The translations under genes were made by a program, and so were the position numbers. DNA of 6,743 nt. It comes from Immundisolibacteraceae bacterium. Its GTDB lineage: Bacteria > Pseudomonadota > Gammaproteobacteria > Immundisolibacterales > Immundisolibacteraceae. This document shows, in pieces, positions 1-4,179 of the stretch (position 1 is its first letter; each line of letters starts with the position of its first letter). The notes beneath the pieces are model-generated. The model did no database searches and had not been told where the DNA came from. It saw nothing but the letters and a program-made list of their open reading frames with translations. The stretch is taken from positions 1 through 6,743 of the forward strand of contig JAESTY010000366.1 in NCBI GenBank assembly GCA_016763355.1, given 5' to 3'.

Positions 1-454
1 TACTACTTTCTGTATTACTAGCTGACATCTGACAAACCGTTTCATCATGCAAGGCAACAATCGGCAGACCAAGTAATAACTCGTCTTCGACTAGTTCCCG
101 CAACTGAAATTCGGACTCGCTCTGAAACAGCAGTGGCTCGCGTTCATTAACCAATTCCGCTGCAGCCGCTTCATCCTTCACCAACTGCAAATTCACATTG
201 CATTTGATCTTCAGTTCAACCGGCTGCAGACAGCGCTGACATTCAGCGAAAACGACTGCCACAACCTGCCCAGTAATTAATTTTTCAGCACGATCTGTGA
301 TCGAAAATTTGAGTTCGACACTGGCCTTACCTAAGACATTAACCACTGTCGATTTTAATCGTTCCATTGAACCAAGGGGAATTTCACCCACCAATTCGGC
401 GCCCCGTTTACACAGGGAGATTGGATCAATAATTTCTGGAAGGCCAGTCGACAT
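1..454 (-). CDS. yceD: YceD/DUF177 family protein, 3' end outside the window
   Basis: I translated this gene by hand from the ATG at 454-452; 151 codons are present and the gene runs off the left edge. The family hallmarks are all visible: a DPISLCKRGAEL-type N-terminus, the Cys pair CQRC at residues 72-75 followed by L-Q-P-V, and the acidic stretch LVEDELLLGLPIV near residues 120-132 followed by His135 and Cys140. E. coli YceD has about 173 residues, so only a short tail is missing. In gammaproteobacteria yceD sits immediately before rpmF (ribosomal protein L32) and has been linked to 23S rRNA and large-subunit assembly; its biochemical role is poorly defined. An in-frame TAG lies about ten codons upstream and no other ATG falls between, so this start is well supported. 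No Shine-Dalgarno sequence precedes it. rpmF is expected just left of the window. Confidence 0.93.
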   Translation of the reverse strand, partial: MSTGLPEIIDPISLCKRGAELVGEIPLGSMERLKSTVVNVLGKASVELKFSITDRAEKLITGQVVAVVFAECQRCLQPVELKIKCNVNLQLVKDEAAAAELVNEREPLLFQSESEFQLRELVEDELLLGLPIVALHDETVCQMSASNTESS

Positions 455-464
455 CAGGGCGCGG

Positions 465-493
465 ATGATACGGATGCGCCGCTACGGTGTCAA
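465..493 (-). promoter_or_regulatory. sigma70-type promoter of yceD, almost leaderless
   Basis: Read on the minus strand, a perfect -35 box TTGACA (493-488) is followed by a 17-base spacer (487-471) and the -10 box TATCAT (470-465, five of six matches to consensus). An A+T-rich stretch at about 510-530 lies upstream and could act as an UP element. The usual start point, about seven bases past the -10 box, falls near 458, only about four bases before the yceD ATG at 454. Transcripts from it would have almost no leader, which fits the missing Shine-Dalgarno sequence. The promoter gives yceD, and presumably rpmF-plsX beyond it, expression independent of the upstream genes. The start point itself is inferred. 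Confidence 0.75.
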
Positions 494-538
494 AGCTAGT
501 AACGGCAACCTTTTAGCTAAATTTAAACCACGGTTGTT

Positions 539-557
539 AGGGCCTCCTACCGACCCT
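539..557 (-). other. Small hairpin between the peptidase gene and yceD
   Basis: On the minus strand AGGGTC (557-552) can pair with GGCCCT (544-539), giving six base pairs including one G-U, around a seven-base loop. It lies about 30 bases past the peptidase stop codon and upstream of the yceD promoter. No run of T follows, so it is not a standard intrinsic terminator; it could be a 3'-end stabilising structure or chance. Confidence 0.25.
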
Positions 558-585
558 TAGTTCCAACCTCGAAAACCCTATGTGT

Positions 586-1554
586 TTAGCGTAGCGATGG
601 TTCTGAAGAGAGGCCGAACCGACTCGCTAGAGCGGTCCCAATCGACGCCCCCAGACTACGGGTAAATTTTTCGATCGGACTATCACCGACCGTAAAATCA
701 ACAACTTCAGTCTCCTCGACCACGTCTCTGGCAACGCTGCCAAGACTACCAAACTGGTCAATCAAACCTAATTTCAAGCTCTGTTGACCACTCCAGATCA
801 GTCCCGAGAAGGTATCCGAATTTTCCATCAACCGATCTCCGCGACCATTTTTTACCACATCAATAAATTGCTGATGCACGTCATCTAGTAATGACTGCAC
901 GTGGGTCACGGCTTCGCCATCTGCAGGCGAAAACGGATCTAAAAAGCCCATATGAGCACCGGCAGTCAACAACCGCCTTTCAACACCAATTTTATCCATC
1001 GCATTAACGAACCCAAAACCATTCATTAACACACCGATGGAACCAACAATGCTGGCCTTGTCTGCAAAAATAAGATCACTGGCGACAGCCACATAATAGC
1101 CACCCGAAGCGCAGATATCGTCGATCACTGTATACAGAGGGGTCTCTGGATATTTTTTTCTTAGCCGCAACATTTCGTCATGGATTTGCCCGGCCTGTAC
1201 CGGACTACCACCAGGACTATTGATTTTAAGCACGACCGCCGCACTATTTTCATCAGCAAAAGCAGCCCGTAAACCCTTGTTTACATTTTTAGCATTGGCC
1301 TCAGCCTGCTCTGAAATCACCCCACTTAGTCGGACCACGGCAGTATGACGATCACTGCTATCAGTACCTCTAGAAAAAGTGTCAGGCAGCATTAATACAG
1401 TCAGCACTAATACATAGGTCAAAAAAGCTAACCGAAAAAAAATCGTCCAGCGACGACTTTTGCGCTGCTCAACCAGAGCTGCACCTGCTAGCTTTGCTAA
1501 TGCATCACGCTCCCAGTCTGGAGATTGAAGCCGTGAACCATTGTCATCATTCAT
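586..1554 (-). CDS. S49 family (SppA-like) membrane-anchored peptidase with Lys-to-Met at the catalytic position
   Basis: This 322-residue protein has a short Arg/Lys-rich cytoplasmic N-terminus, one membrane segment at about residues 37-56 (FFRLAFLTYVLVLTVLML) and a C-terminal S49 domain from about 70. S49 peptidases cleave left-over signal peptides and other membrane-bound peptides with a Ser/Lys dyad. The nucleophile motif is intact: DDICASGGYY, with Ser150 (codon 1107-1105). INSPGGSPVQA near 111-121 and GSIGV near 171-175 are also typical. The general-base lysine in the family motif G-x-x-K, 52 residues after the serine in B. subtilis SppA, falls at residue 202, which here is Met (GAHM, codon ATG at 951-949). 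Lys166 lies before GSIGV and is not the family's catalytic lysine. Length fits the short single-domain SppA type. The start is supported by AGGA eight bases upstream. Gene identity is firm; activity is doubtful unless the ATG codon is an error for AAG. Confidence 0.92.
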   Translation of the reverse strand: MNDDNGSRLQSPDWERDALAKLAGAALVEQRKSRRWTIFFRLAFLTYVLVLTVLMLPDTFSRGTDSSDRHTAVVRLSGVISEQAEANAKNVNKGLRAAFADENSAAVVLKINSPGGSPVQAGQIHDEMLRLRKKYPETPLYTVIDDICASGGYYVAVASDLIFADKASIVGSIGVLMNGFGFVNAMDKIGVERRLLTAGAHMGFLDPFSPADGEAVTHVQSLLDDVHQQFIDVVKNGRGDRLMENSDTFSGLIWSGQQSLKLGLIDQFGSLGSVARDVVEETEVVDFTVGDSPIEKFTRSLGASIGTALASRFGLSSEPSLR

Positions 1555-1574
1555 CGTTTTATTCCTGGCAAATC

Positions 1575-1588
1575 AACAGCAAGCTGTT
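1575..1588 (-). other. Inverted repeat in the peptidase gene leader
   Basis: The two arms AACAGC and GCTGTT are perfect complements separated by two bases. On the minus strand the RNA could fold as a five-pair stem closed by a CUUG loop, which is known as a stable tetraloop. It lies about 20 bases upstream of the peptidase start codon, just ahead of the ribosome binding site. It could be an mRNA stability element or an operator; nothing in the sequence decides between them. Confidence 0.3.
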
Positions 1589-1665
1589 TTTAGTCATTGG
1601 AGGTTACAGTCTACTCAAAATCACATGGCTAAATCATTTCATCCACGAGTAGTTAAACAAACAGT

Positions 1666-1695
1666 TAGCTCAGAAAAAACACCCACACTGAGCCA
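1666..1695 (-). other. Stem-loop just after the HAD gene stop codon
   Basis: On the minus strand TGGCTCAG (1695-1688) pairs with CTGAGCTA (1673-1666) over eight base pairs with one G-U. The 14-base loop ends in six T. It begins four bases past the HAD stop codon. The T run lies inside the loop rather than after the stem, so it does not match an intrinsic terminator; a 3'-end or processing structure between the HAD and peptidase genes is more likely. The remaining roughly 70 bases up to the peptidase leader show no convincing promoter. Confidence 0.3.
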
Positions 1696-1699
1696 CAGT

Positions 1700-2407
1700 T
1701 CAACCCGTGACCGAATTTATAGATTTCAACAATCCCCCGGACAAGCCCAGCTCACTCACGGACCCCAGGCAGCCAATAGCCCCTGCTGCTAGCAATTCTC
1801 GCTCATCACCGGCGCCGCTAGAGACCGCAACCGGCAAGACACCCGCGTTACTGGCCATCTCTATATCCATCAAACCATCTCCGACCATCAACAACCGAGA
1901 CGCAGCCATGCCCTTAATGTCGGCAAGCTCTTCGAGCATCTGAGGGTGAGGCTTGGAAAAACACTCATCAACGGTGCGAGTACCGACAAAAAAATCGGCT
2001 AGACCGGTTTCCGCCAGTGCTCGGTCTAATCCACGCCGACTTTTCCCGGTTGCAATCGACAATAAATAGCCTGAGTTTTTCAACTCTACTAATAGCTCTC
2101 GAACCCCATCAAACAGCATCACCTGCCGATTTTCCGGACGCAGATAGTGCTGCCGATATCCCTCAACCAAATCCTGCTGCTGCTTAATACTGACATTGGG
2201 AAACAACTGCTGAGCCGCCTCAGCCAGGCCAAGGCCGATAATGTCTCGCACTGCATCGTCGCCAGGTACTGCAAGTTCGATGGCTACTGCCGCGCTCTGC
2301 ATGCAACTAACAATGGTGGCAATTGAATCAGCCAGGGTGCCGTCCCAGTCAAAGACAATTCCCTCTACTTGATCTAGCCGTTGACGGTGTATTTCAGCCC
2401 AACTCAT
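1700..2407 (-). CDS. HAD superfamily (subfamily IA, phosphoglycolate phosphatase-like) hydrolase
   Basis: This 235-residue protein shows all four HAD motifs: motif I VFDWDGTLADS with the nucleophile Asp20 and acid/base Asp22; motif II with Thr120 in SIATGKS; motif III Lys152 in SKPHPQ; and motif IV VGDGLMDIEMA with Asp177 and Asp181 for magnesium. The all-alpha cap between motifs I and II (about residues 30-100) places it in subfamily IA, like Gph. Such enzymes remove phosphate from small organic phosphates through an aspartyl-phosphate intermediate in the cytoplasm; the substrate here cannot be read from the sequence. The residue after the motif IV GD is Gly178 where relatives often have Thr; this is not a catalytic position. 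The start is supported by AGGGG five bases upstream. Same-strand neighbours are rluC and the S49 peptidase gene, an order I recall from Pseudomonas. Confidence 0.92.
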   Translation of the reverse strand: MSWAEIHRQRLDQVEGIVFDWDGTLADSIATIVSCMQSAAVAIELAVPGDDAVRDIIGLGLAEAAQQLFPNVSIKQQQDLVEGYRQHYLRPENRQVMLFDGVRELLVELKNSGYLLSIATGKSRRGLDRALAETGLADFFVGTRTVDECFSKPHPQMLEELADIKGMAASRLLMVGDGLMDIEMASNAGVLPVAVSSGAGDERELLAAGAIGCLGSVSELGLSGGLLKSINSVTG

Positions 2408-2435
2408 GGTTACCCCTAAATATTAATAAAACGAT

Positions 2436-2459
2436 AAAAATTAGCCCAACCCTGGCTAA
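2436..2459 (-). terminator. Intrinsic terminator after rluC, or attenuator before the HAD gene
   Basis: On the minus strand TTAGCC (2459-2454), a seven-base loop and GGCTAA (2446-2441) form a six-pair stem followed directly by five T (2440-2436). The stem has only three to four G-C pairs' worth of strength per arm, so termination may be partial. It lies about 75 bases past the rluC stop codon and ends 28 bases before the HAD start codon. That leaves little room for a full HAD promoter after it, which suggests read-through or regulated termination. Confidence 0.6.
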
Positions 2460-2466
2460 CCAGCCA
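2453..2466 (-). promoter_or_regulatory. Hairpin overlapping and competing with the terminator
   Basis: On the minus strand TGGCT (2466-2462), loop GGTT and AGCCA (2457-2453) form a perfect five-pair hairpin. Its 3' arm shares 2454-2457 with the 5' arm of the terminator at 2436-2459, so the two stems cannot form together. This is the geometry of an antiterminator/terminator pair. A four-codon frame ATG-GCT-GGT-TAG (2467-2456) overlaps the hairpin. No known riboswitch or ligand domain is recognisable upstream, so the regulatory role is inference. Confidence 0.35.
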
Positions 2467-2533
2467 TATACCCAAAAACCTAAAAGTCATCAATAATTTC
2501 GACCGCGCTGAGATGCGCTAAAACCTAAGCTTA

Positions 2534-3483
2534 TTATTGCTTGCGCCCTGACCGGTCAACTAGCTCAGCCCAGGGATCAAATTCCTTGGGTAGCGGCGCA
2601 TGAAACCTTAACGGCTGCTCACCAGGCAATTCAAACTCCAAAGTGTGGGCATGCAGAAACAACCGGGACGGGCCGGTCTGTATAAATTGTGAATTAAACC
2701 CTTCATCACCATACTTTTGATCGCCAACAACCGGATGTCCACTGCTAGCCGCGTGGACACGAATCTGGTGAGTTCGACCGGTATGGATATCGACTCGCAT
2801 CATGGAAACCTCAAGGTCAGCATTAACTGCCCGGGTGCCCAACGATTGAAAATAGCTTAGAGAGGGTTTTCCGCCTGGATCTACAATAACCACCCGTTCG
2901 CCACTGCGATCGATTTTTCGAAGTGCACTATTGACCTTACCGCCCTGCCACTTGCCAGCGACCAGCGCTAGATAGGTTTTTTTAACCTTGCCATCACGCC
3001 AAAGCTGCTGAACAGCTCGTAAAACACTGCGCTTCTTAGCGATTAACAGGCAACCGGATGTCTCTCGGTCTAGCCGGTGCACCAATTCCAGGAACCGGGC
3101 CTCAGGCCGCTGCTTACGAATCATTTCGATCACACCAAAACTGAGTCACTACCCCCATGTACGGCCAGGCCAGGTGGCTTATCGACCACCAGAAACTGGT
3201 CAGATTCGAAAAAAATCGCATCGCGCAGCTTGGCCGCTAACCGCTCGGGAACCGTAGGATGAGAGGACTCGGGTTCAGCTAGCAGAGGTGGCACACGGAC
3301 CTCATCACCGATACTGAGCTTATAAACTGGTTTGGTTCGTTTGCGGTTTACTCGTACTTCACCGCGACGCAACAGGTTATATATCCGGCTACGCGGCAAA
3401 TGTTTAAATTTTCGTAATAGAAAATTATCGATGCGCTGACCGGCCTGTTCGTCATCGATGGTGAAAAATCGCCCACTGGCCAT
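2534..3483 (-). pseudogene. rluC: Ribosomal large subunit pseudouridine synthase C, broken by a one-base frameshift
   Basis: RluC makes pseudouridine at positions 955, 2504 and 2580 of 23S rRNA in E. coli. The first frame, 3483-3130, encodes an S4 RNA-binding domain (about residues 14-65, with GQRIDNFL, RGEVRVN and KPVYKLSIGDEVRVPP) and the start of the catalytic domain up to VDKPPGLAVHGGS (residues 100-112), then leaves frame and stops after DSVLV. The second frame, openable from a GTG at 3133 and ending at 2534, continues with RPEARFLELVHRLDRETSG, including the catalytic Asp (codon 3070-3068, residue 139 if repaired), then GRTHQIRVH and RLFLHAHTLEF. One added G near 3147 restores GGSGLSFGVIE as in E. 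coli RluC and gives 316 residues, against 319. The two halves meet inside the catalytic domain, so separate activity is unlikely. It could equally be a sequencing error. The ATG start has only a weak AAAGAA ahead of it. It is divergent from rne. Confidence 0.93.
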
Positions 3484-3583
3484 AAAGTTAAAATTCTTTA
3501 AAATTAATTGGGAGTTAACGGCAAAAACTTATCAATTAAAGCTACTGAAAATCAAAGTAATATCTAAATTTTACTAAGATGTT

Positions 3584-3612
3584 TTGCCAGAAGATGCTCT
3601 GCTGAATTTAAA
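3584..3612 (+). promoter_or_regulatory. Possible upstream promoter directed toward rne
   Basis: TTGCCA (five of six matches to the -35 consensus) is separated by 17 bases from TTTAAA (four of six to the -10 consensus). The predicted start is near 3619. E. coli rne has several tandem promoters, so a second upstream promoter is plausible. The -10 box is weak and the region is A+T-rich, so chance matches are likely. Confidence 0.25.
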
Positions 3613-3643
3613 GTCACTAACAACAAATACCATCGCCGCTAAT

Positions 3644-3682
3644 GCCTCAAAGCAAACAGAGTTTCAGAGGCCGTTTATTTTA
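3644..3682 (+). terminator. Imperfect stem-loop with T-rich tail, possible weak terminator
   Basis: GCCTC (3644-3648) pairs with GAGGC (3667-3671); inside, AAAC (3654-3657) pairs with GTTT (3661-3664) around a three-base loop. A T-rich stretch (3674-3682) follows on the plus strand. No plus-strand gene lies upstream, so if real it would end only a short transcript from the candidate promoter at 3584-3612. The T tract is interrupted, so confidence is low. Confidence 0.25.
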
Positions 3683-3720
3683 TCGTAAACAAGCCCCCTT
3701 TCCTTAGACCGATATTTAGT

Positions 3721-3726
3721 TACAAT
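3721..3726 (+). promoter_or_regulatory. Candidate -10 box of the main rne promoter
   Basis: TACAAT matches five of six bases of the sigma70 -10 consensus. The region 16 to 18 bases upstream gives only poor -35 candidates (for example TTTCCT at 3699-3704), and there is no extended TG. A start near 3733 would give an rne leader of about 447 bases, comparable to the 361-base leader of E. coli rne. Confidence 0.4.
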
Positions 3727-3748
3727 GACCGGCGATCGGACTGCAATA

Positions 3749-3789
3749 GTTAGGATGAGCCGCTACTTAGGCGGACACTAAATCCTGAC
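3749..3789 (+). other. rne leader stem-loop 1
   Basis: GTTAGGAT (3749-3756) pairs with ATCCTGAC (3782-3789) over eight base pairs with one G-U. After an uneven internal loop, CCGC (3760-3763) pairs with GCGG (3771-3774) around a seven-base loop. It begins about 16 bases after the predicted transcript start. The segment GACC-ACT-GGTC (3787-3797) could form a small competing hairpin at its foot. Confidence 0.45.
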
Positions 3790-3958
3790 CACTGGTCTGA
3801 TCTATCAACTTGGATTAAAAGTTATTTTCGGGCAGGTTCAGCGCTCATAAACGCCCAGCCGCCTATACCGAATTTTACAACGAGATCGATTCCAGAAATT
3901 CTGGACATACAAACACTCACATAATGACAACTCTCCTATCAACTGCAGGCCTGATCCT

Positions 3959-3999
3959 GTTCTCTGCTATCCCAAGTTTTTGGCTGATAGTGACAGAAC
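3959..3999 (+). other. rne leader stem-loop 2, long interrupted stem
   Basis: Three nested stems line up: GTTCT (3959-3963) with AGAAC (3995-3999), CTATC (3967-3971) with GATAG (3986-3990), and CCAA (3972-3975 as C-C-A-A, sharing the C run) with TTGG (3980-3983). They are separated by a 3/4-base internal loop and a two-base bulge. An extended stem with internal loops is the form of E. coli hp2, the RNase E recognition hairpin, but I claim only similarity of shape. Confidence 0.4.
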
Positions 4000-4087
4000 T
4001 CGCCACGCCCATGGGTTATGGACAGTTGCTCAATCGCTTTTTAAACATTAAACCAATTTCCTCTAGCTTTGACCCGCCCGCCCAAAC

Positions 4088-4104
4088 CGCCGCATCTAGC
4101 GGCG
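4088..4104 (+). other. rne leader stem-loop 3, G+C-rich
   Basis: CGCCGC (4088-4093) and GCGGCG (4099-4104) form a perfect six-pair stem around the loop ATCTA. It is the most stable local hairpin of the leader. No T run follows on the plus strand (AATTTCG), so it is not a terminator. A smaller hairpin CGAG-CAAT-CTCG follows at 4111-4122. Confidence 0.5.
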
Positions 4105-4152
4105 CAATTTCGAGCAATCTCGGGTCAGGATTCCCTTTTGGGTTACGGAAAT

Positions 4153-4177
4153 TGGGACTACCTGTACAGGACTCCCA
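4153..4177 (+). promoter_or_regulatory. Hairpin enclosing the rne ribosome binding site
   Basis: TGGGA (4153-4157) pairs with TCCCA (4173-4177), and inside it CCT (4161-4163) pairs with AGG (4168-4170) around the loop GTAC. The inner AGG belongs to the Shine-Dalgarno sequence AGGA (4168-4171), eight bases before the rne ATG. Folded, this would hinder ribosome access. An upstream TCCC (4132-4135) could instead pair with GGGA (4154-4157) and release the outer stem. The stems are short and a regulatory role is inferred. Confidence 0.4.
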
Positions 4178-4179
4178 TA

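Larger units (their letters stand above)
3484..3720. other. A+T-rich divergent intergenic region between rluC and rne
   Basis: No gene is supported in this stretch. It must hold the leftward rluC promoter, but I find no convincing -35/-10 pair on the minus strand, only A+T-rich candidates. On the plus strand there is a possible promoter (TTGCCA 3584-3589, 17-base spacer, TTTAAA 3607-3612) and an imperfect stem-loop at 3644-3671 with T-rich sequence after it. The strong A+T bias stands out from the flanking coding sequence. Confidence 0.5.
3733..4179 (+). promoter_or_regulatory. Long structured 5' leader of rne, likely feedback-control region
   Basis: About 450 bases with no supportable gene precede the rne start codon. 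In E. coli the rne leader folds into hairpins, one of which (hp2) is recognised by RNase E so that the enzyme limits its own mRNA; Rfam has this as rne5. I see several stems here: 3749-3789 (eight outer pairs plus four inner), 3891-3905 (UCCAG/CUGGA), 3959-3999 (a three-part interrupted stem), 4088-4104 (six G-C-rich pairs), 4111-4122 (CGAG/CUCG) and 4153-4177 over the ribosome binding site. A weaker GGGC/GCCC pairing spans 3830-3856. I assign autoregulation by analogy with position, length and structure; I cannot confirm sequence homology to rne5. The left boundary depends on an uncertain start site. Confidence 0.5.

Noticed and set aside
297..560. 87-codon plus-strand frame opposite the start of yceD
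   Set aside because: It lies antisense to the conserved yceD N-terminus and across its promoter; no ribosome binding site or family resemblance.
1575..1590. AACAGC/GCTGTT followed by T on the plus strand, considered as a plus-strand terminator
   Set aside because: No plus-strand gene lies upstream, the loop would be two bases, and the T run partly belongs to the stem.
1870..1881. Gly in place of the common Thr after the motif IV GD of the HAD enzyme, considered as a sign of inactivation
   Set aside because: The metal-binding aspartates and the other three motifs are intact and this position varies in the family.
1541..1943. Plus-strand frames opposite the peptidase start and the HAD C-terminus
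   Set aside because: They are antisense shadows of well-supported genes and have no recognisable product.
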